From contig JAQFVV010012441.1 in assembly GCA_028023455.1 (NCBI GenBank), forward strand, positions 7,057,125 to 7,121,124: 64,000 bases of DNA, read 5' to 3'. The DNA comes from Epiperipatus broadwayi (lineage: Eukaryota; Onychophora; Udeonychophora; Euonychophora; Peripatidae). Of this stretch, positions 30,656 through 41,866 are shown piece after piece (position 1 is the stretch's first letter; each line of letters begins with the position of its first letter). The position numbers and the translations under genes were made by a program. Under the pieces are notes generated by a model that had not been told where the DNA came from, made no database searches, and worked only from the letters and a program-made list of their open reading frames with translations.

Positions 30656-32345
30656 TAACTATTTAATAGTCGTAACGTGTTGGATATTTAATAATCTCAA
30701 TATCATTATTATGAAGGATGTTAATGTAAAGTGATGTTCCATCTAAAATTACCAAAAAACATTTAATAGAGATTTAATATTTTCAAAGATTGTAAGAAAG
30801 TGTGTGGTATCTCACTTAGTGTAAACAATTCACAGAGATATTTCAGTATTTGCACCATGTATTTACATTCTATATGATGATAAAGTTATTCATATATGCT
30901 TATACTTATTGTTTAACTATTAAATTGTTTTTATTTAAGTTTATTTTATATGTTTGTATTATTAAAAAAAATTTACCCTTTTGATAATTCTTAGTTAATT
31001 TAAATATATGTTTTTAAATTGCAGAAGAAATGGAAAATTTAAACACTAACGTTAAATATTCCTTGTCAATAAATATATAATTGTAATGTATTTGTTTCAA
31101 ATTTAATTCATAAAGGTCTTTTTTTTAAAAAAATTAACATTTTTCTAATTGTAAGCACAAGCATACTTTAACAATTGGAGGGTGAGGTCTGTAAATCATA
31201 CCTACCAAATTTTAACAATGCTAACATGCATTTCTTTTTATATAGATTTACTTAACATAATATACTAAAATAAGACAAACAATGCACGCATGTCTTTAAA
31301 CACCAATTAGGTAGAATATGTTTTCATCTGGTGTGAATAAATTTTATTGGATATGATATAGACAATGTTTTTTTATGACAGTATATAACTAAATGTCATT
31401 ATACTTTCCTAAATATTATCTTGCCTTTAAATATAGGTGTACTATATAATTGAATAGGTAATAAAGATTTTGTTCTACCATGTTTTGTCAATGTGCTTCT
31501 GGGAAGGGATTTAAGAGCATTTAAATAATTTTTGAACCATTGATTGTTATTTCTTTAAGTATATTCCATTTTTGATTATAGAGAACTTTGTTCAAATTTT
31601 AAAGTTTGAAGAATGTAAATGTCTACTGACATCTCCAGTAGGATTTATAGTTAAAATTTGAAAATCAAAATCTTATTAAAATCACAGATTAATGTTGCAA
31701 TATTTGTAGCTAATTATCCATAATAAATCCAAATTTTACAATTATATTGCCTTTTTAATAAACTATCCACCATATCAATAAAGAATGCCTTTTTGATTTT
31801 ATAAATATGTTTTAGAACTTGTTAAAGAAGCAATACTTTACTGTAAATATATACAAACTAGAAAAAAATGGCCATTTACACAAAAGTTAATAGTATGTGA
31901 TTACAATGAGATTCTGAATTTTTTTATAATTATAAAGGTTATTGCAGATAGTACCCATGATATAATCTAGCTTCAGTTGTTAAATTGGTGCTTTGTTGTA
32001 TTATATTTCCAGTATTATATGTAATGTTTAGTTTATTAACTAAATAATTAAAAGCTTAATACCATTTTAGCATTTCTGCACTTTCCATATTACTATGCTA
32101 ATGCAAAATTACCATTTTATTAGCAGCTCCACATGTATCACACATATAACATACCTAGAAACTTTTTATATAAGAGTGAAACCGCATATGTTTCAAATAT
32201 AAGCATTATGCATTTTATATATGGCTTAATTTTAACCAGTATAGAAAAGCTCATTTCTTATTTATTTTAATAGTCATATCAGTGAAGAATTATAAGTTAA
32301 ACATTTATAAAACAATCTAATAGAGTATTTTTCCAATATTATAGA
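30655..32345. other. AT-rich DNA without a recognisable gene
   Basis: No motif-bearing frame, RNA gene or assigned repeat was seen. Confidence 0.45.
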
Positions 32346-32354
32346 TTATTTCAG

Positions 32355-32485
32355 ATGGCTCTGCAATGTTTGGTGTAGCAGTACAGCATCCAACTTGAGA
32401 TTGGGAGGTCTCAGAAATGATTCTGGTACTCACAGTTCTGGTGCCTGAACTACTTATGAATTCCCAAGAAATAAAGCCATTAATG
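32355..32485 (+). repeat. tRNA-like SINE (family D), copy 1
   Basis: A TGGTGTAGCAGTACAGC head and GGGAGGTCTCAGAAATGATTC middle are followed by TGCCTGAACTACTTATGAAT and an AATAAAGCCATTAA tail. The same order of parts occurs at 36632-36742, including the tail AATAAAGTCATTTAA. A-box-like and B-box-like stretches suggest a tRNA-derived head but are poorly conserved. It lies directly upstream of an RTE 3' end (32497). Confidence 0.45.
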
Positions 32486-32496
32486 GTAGAAATAAT

Positions 32497-32999
32497 TTGA
32501 TACTAAAAGGAAATATGCCTATGTGTTTGAAAAGGATGGTTTCTAAAAAATGTGTTTTACCAGTTCTTACTTATGGATCTGAGACTTGGACACTTAATAG
32601 AAGAGCAATACAGAGACTTCAGACCACTCAAAGGAGTATGGAGAGATGTATGTTGGAAGTAACAAGAAGAGATCGAAAACGCAATGGTTGTATGGGTAAG
32701 ACAACAAACAGGTGTTACTGACCTTATTGAAAAAATTAAAAGATTGAAATGGAGTTGTACTGGACATATTGTTAGAAGAGATGATAATAGATGGACAATT
32801 GAAATTTTAAACTGGATTCCAAGAGATTGTAAAAGACCCAGAAAGAGACCACATGTGAGATGGATGGATGAAATAAGAAAATGTGCAGGGGTGTTGTGGA
32901 GAAGAGAAGCTAAAGATCGGAAAAGATGGATTAAACTTGGAGAGACCTTCATCCTGCAGTGGATGATAATGGTTGTTGATGATGATGATGATGATTAAT
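32497..32999 (+). pseudogene. RTE-like LINE 3' end: ORF2 C-terminus with (GAT)n tail
   Basis: Two overlapping frames (32497-32721 and 32684-32998) together give the C-terminal region of an RTE-type ORF2. In order they read VLPVLTYGSETWTLNRRAIQ, RSMERCMLEVTRRDRKRN, then after a frameshift near 32690 WSCTGHIVRRDDNRW, RDCKRPRKRPHVRWMDEI and WIKLGETFILQW. The coding end runs into (GAT)n at 32977-32995, the kind of short tandem 3' tail known for RTE elements. The 5' part is missing. The reading frame is otherwise well kept, so this copy is younger than the one at 26860. An inverted relative lies at 46329-46712. Confidence 0.8.
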
Positions 33000-33383
33000 T
33001 AATCAAAACAACTTTTGCACATATTAGATTGCTATGCTAATGGTTTTGTTGTGCTATATCAATCAATTAAATATAAAAATGCCAAATTGATAGCTTTTGG
33101 TCAATTTAGTCAGCAAATTAGAAATTTTACATATTATGTGTGTAATTAAGAGTAGTATACCATTGTTTCTCAAGCAATGAATAAATAATATTCTGTATGT
33201 TAATAAAAAATTCAAGAATAGAATGAATTCATATATTCCTGCTACTATTGGTGAAAATTTAGGTGAAATTAATATATCAGTCTCGTGAAACTATAGCATT
33301 AAATTAAACTAATAATCAACTATAAAAGAATGCAAACAGAATCTCAAATTATAATAATCTTGTTTTAATAATCAAATATTAAA

Positions 33384-33598
33384 ACAGGCAAAACTCTCCA
33401 TACAGTAGTGCCACTCAGTGCAAGCCAGAGTAATCAATAAAGGCCAGAAGGCTTGTGTATAAAATCTCTATCTAATCCCTACTAATCCAATATCTCCTGA
33501 CTAGTTTCTAGCTTGTAGCTTTCATCAGTGAGGAGCTTGGATTCTGAGAGCACTGCACCTAGCTCAAGCATAAGAAATGATGATCATGTGATGTTTAG
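33384..33598. repeat. Family A repeat, partial copy
   Basis: It starts AAACTCTCCATACAGTAGTG and continues through TAATCCAATATCTCCTGACT and TTTCATCAGTGAGGAGCTTG. It ends CTCAAGCATAAGAAATGATG followed by ATCATGTGATG, the mirrored family terminus. Confidence 0.65.
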
Positions 33599-34166
33599 TG
33601 GGTTAAATAATCAAATAGCTGTTAATAGTTCTAATTCTGAAATTATCATAGATTAATGTATATCTAATTATATAGAAATAAATCTTTTTTTTTCAGGTCA
33701 GAATAAATAGCACTATTTGTAATAATAAAGAATCAAGAATAAAATGAATCTACATATTTTTAAGCTTTTAATGTGTTTAAATTTTCCCTATCAATATTGA
33801 TTGATTTAATGTATTTGTAATTAATAGGAGCAAACCATATTCTTCCAAGATATGAACAAAAAATATTCTATGTTAGCAAAAGATCATACATAAGACAACA
33901 AATAATCCTATATAATATAATCATATACGTTTTATATAGAGTAAAGGCAATGCTACCAAACAATTATATATATATATATAATCACAAGAGGTCTTGCGTT
34001 GTAGTTATTAATATATATTTCTGACACACCCATAATTTAAAATTTGAATCCAGGCTGGATAAAACTTAGTTTTTATTATTTAAACAGATATTGGATATTT
34101 ATTCAGATGGTTAATTAATCATGATAAATTTATTGGAAAATTGTATCTGGTTATTATTAACTAGAG

Positions 34167-35755
34167 CAGCGTTTCCCAACCTTTTTTGGCTCGCGTACCA
34201 CTTGGTAGTACATCACGCTAAATTGTACCACTTCGTAAAAATGATTGTATTTTGTGAAATTTGTTATTGCAAGTGTGTTATTTTATTGGCATTTTAAATA
34301 TTATAGGGTGACCATGTATGCATTTACATCACATAATGAGCCAAATTACACGGAAACACGCCTAAACGTCACGCCGGATTATAAACTCACTGTAACATAT
34401 TTATATGTATGTGTTTGTTCAAAGTTTCATATTTTTTCCAAAATAATTTATTAAAGATTACATTATTACATTAAAGGTTATTTGGTATATATTTTGTTCA
34501 AAGTGTTTTCTCATTTCTTCATTTGTTTTTCCCGAATTTGGGTATGTTTTCTCTTTTTCGGAGCATCTTGCTATTGTTTGGGCCATGGAGAGGATAAATC
34601 CAGCATGTCCCAAGTCATGGTAAAAATAACCTCAGGGGTTATCAGGCTATCTCTTGTTGTCTTTAGATTGTTCTGCATGAAGTTAATAGGATTAAAATTT
34701 TGATGATTAAATACTAGCTTACATCTAGTAATCCACAATAGATGATCAAGAATTAATGAGTCTAATTTCTGGGTATGATCATTTTCTGATACATTCTTTC
34801 AAATTAAATAATTTAGATTGATTTGCCTTGATACGACTTATTATTTATCTACTATTTTGTCATATTTCGTTTAGAAATAAATGGTTTTAATAAAAACACA
34901 AAATTATAAAAAACCAATTAATATATTTTTTTATCATAATCAAATATTTTTATAAAATAAATTTAATGAGATCCTTGTGCTTGTTTTGAACAACATAATT
35001 TTTTGAAATTTGGTTCAAAAGATGCGAGGCATACCCTTAAGTCTACAGCTGCATTCAATCTGTTTCGATACTTATTTTTTAAAAAAATATATGAAAAACA
35101 AGCTCTTCCTACTAAATCCGTACTAGAAACGGTAATAATAATTGAAGAGTTTTCTCAGAAAGTTGTTCATAATATTTAATGTTTAACCAAAAATTAATTA
35201 GATTGTGTCGTTTGAATTCTACTTGTAAAGTTCTGTCACATGATAATTCTATTAAATTTTCTTTATCCTTTATTGATAATGATGTAGCTTTTTCTAAATT
35301 TTCTGCAGAAGGGGTTTGAAATCCAATTATCATTTGTGTTTTCGGATTTTGGAAAATATTCCATGAAAGACAATTTTAATCCTGTTAAATGTGCTATTAT
35401 ATTTTCTTGTATATCTTGAGACAGACTAACCTTATTTTCAAACAAAAAAATATGTAGAGTTTCGAATACTTCCGTTGATTGGTTTCGATACACTGTTTCC
35501 AAAAATCTAATTTCTTAATCATACTTTCAATTTTATCATTAACATTAAAGATCGTTATCGACTGTACATATTAACAACTTTACTGTATAATATTACTAAT
35601 TAAAATAATGTTTATGAATTATAAGAAAAAACGTTTCTATGATATTTTTATGATTTAATTTTTTTTTTATGACCGCCATTACTAATTATTTTTCGTGTAC
35701 CACCAACCAGCAACTCGCGTACCACCAATGGTACACGTACCACAGGTTGGGAAAC
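34167..35755 (-). mobile_element. hAT DNA transposon, internally deleted
   Basis: The left end, CAGCGTTTCCCAACCTTTTT, and the right end, whose reverse complement is CGTTTCCCAACCTGTGGTAC, form terminal inverted repeats of the hAT type (CAGNGTTTCCCAACC). The last bases of the right TIR are altered, and I could not confirm an 8-bp target duplication. Subterminal CTCGCGTACCAC motifs recur near both ends, as is usual for transposase binding sites in hAT elements. Between the ends lies a transposase C-terminal remnant on the minus strand (34963-35560). At about 1.6 kb it is too short for a full hAT gene, so the N-terminal BED finger and catalytic core are missing. Confidence 0.8.
34963..35560 (-). 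pseudogene. hAT (ZBED-like) transposase C-terminal remnant
   Basis: On the minus strand, three overlapping frames read in the order of ZBED-type hAT transposases. First comes ETVYRNQSTEVFETLHIF (about 35500), then a SQDIQENIIAHLTGLK patch and WISNPF. The next is ENLIELSCDRTLQVEF (about 35250) and, after a further frameshift near 35115, NRLNAAVDLRVCLASFEP. The frame ends ..CSKQAQGSH at a natural stop (34963-34965). The last part is the conserved C-terminal end of the hAT dimerisation region. At least two frameshifts make it inactive. Upstream catalytic acidic residues are not present. Confidence 0.75.
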
Positions 35756-36174
35756 GAAAATCCACTCAAATTCTCATCACGTGACATTTAACGTGGATGA
35801 ATAATACCTTCTCTTTAATCTCCATCTAATACTACTGGAGATACTTTTTTCTGCTGTGGATTTTTTAAAACTATTATCTATATATAATAATATAAAATAG
35901 TTTTTCATAAAATGTCAATAATATTTAATATATCTTTCATAAATTCTCTGCGTCTAAATACGTGTACAATTTAATATCTATTTAACTAAATAATTTTTAA
36001 TAAAAAAGTATATATATATTATTCGTATACGTACCGCTTATAATAAAAAAGTGTCTAATATCATCGTCAGTCTTGTATTAATAAAAATACAAAAAATCTA
36101 CTCTTCAAGTAAATAAAAATCATTTTCATAGATAAAAAGTATTTCCAACAAACATACAAAACAAATTCAAGTTG

Positions 36175-36465
36175 AGATTTCTCATCAGATTTTCAATTGG
36201 ATGGACGGTTGAAGAGTTGGAGTGAGAAGTAGATTGAAGCCTGTCCATTAAAGTATGAAGATTGGCTATCTTAATATATATCTGAGCACATATAGCATAT
36301 ATGTGTAGAGATGGTAATCTGGACCAACTGATGATTGCTGGTTTAGCATGAAATACGATTATTGATGATTACTTATCTTTTCAACATATATGAGTTCAAG
36401 TGTATCAGTGTTATGAGATAGAGTGGTGGGTGATGTGAAAGTTTGTGCTCATATACCCTATATAT
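36175..36465 (+). repeat. Family B repeat, single arm
   Basis: CATCAGATTTTCAATTGGAT is followed by GTTGAAGAGTTGGAGTG, CCTGTCCATTAAAGTA, GGTAATCTGGACCAACTGAT and GTGAAAGTTTGTGCTCATAT. It is nearly identical in order and sequence to 24088-24400. Confidence 0.65.
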
Positions 36466-36631
36466 ATATTAAAATAAAATTGCAAAAATATAACTTCAAC
36501 ATGATAAAATGTAAATTAATTATTTACAATTAGGGCATGTAGACAAAATATTTAAAAACAACAAAACAGTGACTAAATAAATAAAAATCGTGTATTTGAT
36601 TACACTATAAAATATATCTGCATAGTTTAGT

Positions 36632-36742
36632 GCAATGGGAGAATGGTAAATTCTGCAACTAAAAATATATGATTCGTCCCCAGCGCTGTCACGGTGTTTG
36701 AACTTCCTACGACCTCCCGAACAATAAAGTCATTTAAATTAT
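36632..36742 (+). repeat. tRNA-like SINE (family D), copy 2
   Basis: TTTAGTGCAATGGGAGAATG could be an A box, and TATGATTCGTCCCCAGCGCT contains a B-box-like GATTCGTCCCC. The tail is GACCTCCCGAACAATAAAGT, matching the copy at 32355-32485. The region stands out by its GC content. Confidence 0.5.
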
Positions 36743-38440
36743 TTCATTTATTTACTATATTTAAAAGCGAGGATGAAAAAAATTGACCAATTCTTCTTTC
36801 CTCTCAGAACACAAGAATTTTTTCTATTTGTTACATAAAATAAAGTTTTTTTTTACGTAATTGATTTTACAAAACGAATTTAAAACGGATAAAATTGGTA
36901 TTACTGTTGTTGGGTTTTTTTTTTTTTGTAACACTAAAACAAATAACCGAATTGTTGTATGTGCCTGATTTCTACACACAAAGAAAGGACATAGATTATT
37001 AAGTAGCTAATGTTCAAAAATATAAGTTAGGAAATTAAAAAAGATAATCCTTGATTTTTGGTTTAATAACTATTATTTGTCTAATACAGTGTTTCCCAAA
37101 GTTGACCGTGAAGATTTATTTCTAGTGTGGCAATAGTGGGTTCAGGAGTATGGGGAGTGTTCAGGTGGTCTAACCTTTTCTCCGGACACACCAATCATCG
37201 TTTTTACCACACTGTCAAACCGCTAATTTTACGTTATATTGCCGATTTTATGATTATTTTATAAATTGTTTATGTGCAAGAATATATAAAAAAGCGGGAT
37301 AGTCAGAGTAATTGTAAATGTTTTGCACACTTTTGATGGGTTTTTTTTTCTATTAACAAGTTAAAAGGAATACAGGTTATTATTATATGGCTAAATTTAA
37401 ATTTTACTAATAGATAGAAGTGGTCATCCTGTGCATTATATTTTTTATTAAAAAAAAATAAAGTAATTTAAGGCCAATATCAGCTGAAAGAATCTAAAAA
37501 TTTGTCTTATCTCAGATTTGTTTTTTGGGGGTTTTGAATCTTTTGTAAAGATTGAAAAAGCTATTTCCATTGTATTAAAATTTGAAATTGAGGAATTAAA
37601 AGAGTCTAAGTGAAAAATGAAAGAAGTGAAAGATAAAAAAGTATAAAATGCTATAGCAATTGTGTTATGATCAATTATCCAAGAAATTGGACATAACAGC
37701 TGTAATAGTGAAAGACGGGTACGCAATTTGTATTGTTATAGGTGTGCTATAAAAGATTTTCAGCAGGTGATGAGGGGGGTCTCTTCTGAGTTTATTGTTT
37801 TCTTTGCTATGATTTGGCTGCTGGGTAGTTAAGGGTTTGCTGAACTAAGACAAATTGTAAAGCAGTGGAGAACTTTATGAAAGATGGCAGAGCTGAGCCT
37901 AGCTTCAAATTATAGTCTGTCCAAAATTGCATGATTGACTCTTGGTTGGCTTCTGTCGTTATTATAAAGATTTTTAAAGAAAGCTGAGAAATATAAAAAT
38001 GCCTAAATGCTAATGAAGTAAACTCCCAATGTTAGTGTATCAGCCAGATTCTTATGCTGCTGTCATGTAGCCACAGATGCTAGCTGATGTTGATAACCAC
38101 TTTAATGCCTAAGTTTTGCTGTGAAGAAGGGAAGCCCTCACTGTGTCATGGTTTATAGTGTGCTTAAAAGTTAATAAGTTTAGAGATGGTTAATGGAAAG
38201 AAACCAGAAGGAAGACGGATGGTATAATTTTTTTTTTATTTATTATCATTATGTCTTATTGCTATAAATTTTATTGTATTTTTTATTTTTATTTTTTTTT
38301 GTTTCTCTATAAATTATTATTTGATTTTCCTATTTTAAAACAGTCCTACTAAATTAATTTCTGGTATGTTTGTGTGTATGCTGAGGCATATATATATATA
38401 TATGAAAAGAAAGTTACTGTTAACACTAACTGAAATAATT

Positions 38441-38525
38441 ATAGAAAATATACAAACCATTATACTATTACAAATATCCAGTAACGCCCTCTGTTACTGG
38501 ATATTTGTAATAGTATAATGGTTTG
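38441..38525. repeat. Perfect hairpin with about 38-bp arms
   Basis: ATATACAAACCATTATACTA and the bases following it are mirrored exactly beyond a 7-nt loop (GCCCTCT) flanked by CAGTAAC / GTTACTG. It abuts the left end of the inverted Penelope-like copy. The right arm is followed by a short TA run. Confidence 0.8.
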
Positions 38526-38574
38526 TATATTATATATATATATATAATGTCCATTAATTAAAACAAAATTGTAA

Positions 38575-38990
38575 TTGTAATAAAAATAATACATTTAACG
38601 GTAACAAACTATTATAAACAATCCTTAAATATGCAGAAGTACTTTTGGTTAATTTCTTAAACCTGCCTCAACTGCCATTAAATTCAAAAAACAAAAACAA
38701 AGTGGAAGCAAACGTCATCAATTCAAATCTCATGAATCTCGTATTTTAATGTTATCCACTTGTCTATTTATTAAATGCATTTTATTCCTATTTATAAAAA
38801 TTTCCTCCTTAATTTTCCTTTTATTATTGTTTCTCCCTTCATGAAGAGTTTTCACATTTTCAAAATCAAATTTAAATTTATATTTATCCTGATCAAAGAA
38901 AACTGAAGGAGTCATTAAATCACCATTATTTTTACTTTTTATGTGCTTATATAACAATTCATATAATTTAATATATGTATTAATAATTTA
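38575..38990 (-). pseudogene. Penelope-like element, inverted partial copy (GIY-YIG C-terminus)
   Basis: The minus-strand frame 38730-38957 reads LYKHIKSKNNGDLMTPSVFF, then FKFDFENVKTLHEG, then IKEEIFINRNKMHLINRQ. This matches, residue by residue with a few changes, the plus-strand copy at 39411-39719. The homology continues into the 3' flank (CAGTTGAGGC and AAGTACTTCTG-type sequence) out to about 38575. It is truncated upstream: the YIG motif and catalytic arginine part are missing. Together with 39085-39870 it forms a head-to-head inverted pair. Confidence 0.7.
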
Positions 38991-39084
38991 ATATATTATT
39001 AATTAAGCCACTGCAAAAAAGGGGATATATAAATTGTAAATCAAAAGTACCAATTATGCATAAGATGGCAAGTTTTTATGTCAT

Positions 39085-39870
39085 TACCAAAGTGATAAAC
39101 TGAAAATTATTGAGATATTTGCCAAGGAATTGCTTGATGTTGGTTATAAAATGGAACAAATAAGCAATACTTTATGTCAATTTAAAAAAAGTTATAATTG
39201 TTTAAAGGAAATGAAGATTAATAGTAAACAATGGATATCTATTCCATTTATTTCAAATCCACAAGTGAAATTTTTTAAGGATATATATAAGAATGTGTTT
39301 AATGTTTCATTCTATATTCCAAACAATATTAATAAATTAGTCAATAATTCTAAGGATGTCATACCTGGTAAGCAGAAAAGTAATGTAATATATAAATTTT
39401 TTATGATTCTATGCTATCATATATAGGTGAATCTAGGTGCAGTATTGAGAAGAGATTGAGGGAGCATGAATTGTTATATAAGCATATAAAAATTAAAAAT
39501 AATGGTGATTTAATGTCTCCTTCAGTTTTTTTTTATCATGAAAAAACATGTAAATATAAATTTAAATTTGATTTTGAAAATGTGAAAATTCTTCATGAAG
39601 AGAAAAACCATAATAAAAGAAAAATTAAGGAGTCAATTTTTATAAATAGGAATAAAATGTATTTAATAAATAGACAAGCAGCTAACATTAAAATACAATA
39701 TTCGTGGAATTTGAATTGATGACGTTTGCTTCCGTTTTGTTTCTTTTTTTAATTTAATGGCAGTTGAGGCCAGTTTAAGAAATTAACCTAAAGTACTTCT
39801 GTGGATTTAAGAATTGTTTATAATAGTTTGTTACAATTACATTTATTATTTTTATTATAATTATATATAT
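39085..39870 (+). pseudogene. Penelope-like element: RT C-terminus plus GIY-YIG endonuclease
   Basis: The first frame (about 39090-39400) reads IEIFAKELLDVGYKMEQI and a WISIPFISNP patch, then NNINKLVNNSKDVIPGKQKS. This is the region between the RT thumb and the endonuclease in Penelope-like proteins. A 1-nt frameshift near 39400 joins it to SYIGESRCSIEKRLREHE (YIG motif, catalytic Arg, His) and FKFDFENVKILHE. After these comes IKESIFINRNKMYLINRQ, which holds the expected Glu and Asn. The 'GIY' equivalent is NVIYKF just before the shift. The stop is at 39717-39719, and the 3' flank to about 39870 is shared with the inverted copy. The RT catalytic core is missing. In this class the domain makes the nick used for target priming. 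Confidence 0.8.
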
Positions 39871-39945
39871 ATTTGTTTGTTGTTATTGTTGTTGTTTGCT
39901 TTTAACACACTGTTCTATTTGAGAAAAGATAAACTTACTTGCATG

Positions 39946-39960
39946 TAGCTGTTGTTGTTG

Positions 39961-40045
<85 letters not shown>

Positions 40046-40165
40046 TACTATTATTGTTATTATCATTATTATTATCATCATCATCATCATCATCATCATT
40101 ATTATTATTATTATTATTGTTGTTGTTGTTGTTGTTGTTGTTGATGATGTTGTTGTTGTTATTGT
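39946..40165. repeat. Compound (TTG)n(TTA)n(TCA)n microsatellite
   Basis: Trinucleotide runs change phase from TTG to TTA, to mixed CTA/TCA, back to TTA and then TTG. The frames give poly-Leu, poly-Ile or poly-Asn, which are meaningless. Confidence 0.95.
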
Positions 40166-41011
40166 AATCTCTGTATGTGATTATTGAAAATTTATTGACA
40201 TGCTGATTTGGGTTTTTTTTGTTGTTGTTTTGTTGGTAGTGGTATTTCCTTTTGAAAGTGTTTTTTTTTCTTTTTGAAAGTGGCACATAAATGTGAGTTA
40301 GGTTCAGCTTTTCAAAGATATACTGCTTAAAACATTATGGTACCAATTAGCAAGGTATTGGAGTTTTAAATAGGGGAAAATCAGGAAATATAATTGATTT
40401 TGGTTTGATTTCACTCAACTTTAAATTTTGTTTGTTTTTTTTTCTTGTTATCGATATTGAGTTTATGTTGATGCCTTATTCCAATGTGTGATATTGACAT
40501 CGTGTTATATCTCATGTGCATAATATGAATTACAGGGTAGGTATCATCCAGTACAATATTGGTAGTTGCTATTTACATCAAAAATATCAAACAGATTGAA
40601 TGTGGAAAACTGTTATACTGGGGGGGGGGGGCATTATATATTTGGGGGGCACTACAAAATTATTTATGTCTTGTAAAATGGGTGGTGGCATGAAAAAGTT
40701 TGGGGACCTATGTAATATAATTAGACAATAAATTATGTATATGTCTTTGTACATGATTTCACCGTCCTCTTAGAAACATTAATGTATAAATTCAATTATA
40801 TAAATTTATATGTTTAGTTGATAATGAATACAGCATAATCAAAAATATTTTTTATTATTACAGATTATTTTTTACAATTATAATTTAAAATAATTAAATA
40901 TTAAATATATATATATATTGAACTGGGTCCAAATAGAGATTGATGGTTTATTTAATTCAGTTTAAACACCTATTATACATAATTTTTAATATTTATAATT
41001 TTAATATTACA

Positions 41012-41320
41012 GGAACAGACCAGCTCTTCAAGCAGAGGAGAGAATGCCCTTGATAGCAGATCCATCAATGATACCCATGATCAGATTGAGCTATGCAAAG
41101 CATAACACAATCACATTTCCAGACCATGTCTCATCTCAACTGCTAGATTCAAACCTTTGCCATCCAAAGCATTTTTTTTGTTTTGAGGATCAATCTCAGA
41201 CACCAGACAATTATAGGTTATATAGTCAGCATGCTTTAAATGACAGGCACACAGTGCAGCACTTGAAAGATCCTATGACTAGCTCATATTCTGTCTCAGA
41301 GTCCAGCACATTTATTTAAC
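41012..41320 (+). CDS. Candidate terminal coding exon of an unidentified host gene
   Basis: An AT-rich stretch ends in ATATTACAG (a good 3' splice site), and GAACAGACCAGC follows at 41012. From there one frame is open to TAA at 41317-41319. It reads NRPALQAEERMPLIADPSM, then LSYAKHNTITFPDHVSSQLL, LNDRHTVQHLKDP and a C-terminus SVSESSTFI. Unlike nearly all other short frames here, it uses a balanced amino-acid mix (P, D, H, Q, S, C, R) and sits in less AT-rich DNA. The last residues T-F-I fit a class I PDZ ligand, so a membrane-protein tail is possible. I do not recognise the family, and a chance frame or unknown repeat remains possible. If used as an exon, the ATG at 41044 would be internal. 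Confidence 0.4.
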
Positions 41321-41585
41321 ACATAAAAAAATAACTCTATACTAATTTATTGGTGACACAGTTACAAGAGAGAAAGAGAAAATAGACAAAATAACAATTA
41401 AAGCAAACATTAATATTTATTTATGCACCCATATATTTAACACACTATAACAATAATAAATTTGACATAAGAAAAATATAATTGACCTTAGGATATAGTT
41501 ATAATAGTCCATTAATTAAAGTTCATTTAAAATTAAGAATCTTGACTGTGATTAGAATATATTTAAAAGTATCATTACCTATGTT

Positions 41586-41866
41586 TTCATGATTGTCAGT
41601 TTTCAACTGTTTGGCATCTTGATCTCCATCAGTGGTTTTAGGGTTTGTTTTTCATTCTTTGTCTACTTCATCATTTTGGCATTAGTTTCTAGCAAGGGTT
41701 CAGGCAAAGACAGTTGATTTATGGAGGACATTGGGGCCTGAAGCACAGTCAAACCCTTTTAAAGATGATCTAGCAATGCATTTTTTTCTAGATCTGTGGT
41801 TTCTGCAATGATATTTTCCATAGAAGTACTGAATGGCTATATCTGTCCTTGGATTTCTGGATCTCT
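41586..41866 (-). pseudogene. Decayed coding sequence, unidentified
   Basis: The minus-strand frame starting near 41866 reads DPEIQGQI, stop, PFSTSMENIIAETTDLEKNA, LLDHL, stop. It then reads KGLTVLQAPMSSINQL, SLPEPLLETNAKMMK, stop, TKNEKQTLKPLMEIKMPNS, stop. Between stops it is protein-like in composition, and four single-codon interruptions in about 90 codons suggest a once-open frame. I cannot name a family; a transposon gag-like protein or a retrocopy are both possible. Confidence 0.3.

Larger units (their letters stand above)
37087..40712. mobile_element. Candidate hAT-like element with nested insertions
   Basis: The left end is CAGTGTTTCCCAAAGTTGAC. The right end, read on the opposite strand, is CATAGGTCCCCAAACTTTTT. 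Both follow the hAT terminal pattern CAG(N)GNNTCCCCAAAC, and both are followed inward by G-rich or CACC-rich sequence. The flanks carry TTGTCTAAT on the left and its mirror ATTAGACAA on the right, so the inverted repeat may be longer, and no clear target duplication is seen. About 37440-38240 is less AT-rich and could be decayed transposase, but I cannot align it. A Penelope-like foldback (38575-39870) and a microsatellite lie inside. The two ends could also belong to separate fragments. Confidence 0.35.

Noticed and set aside
39915-40286. Poly-Asn, poly-Ile and poly-Leu frames
   Set aside because: They are translations of the compound trinucleotide microsatellite in different frames.
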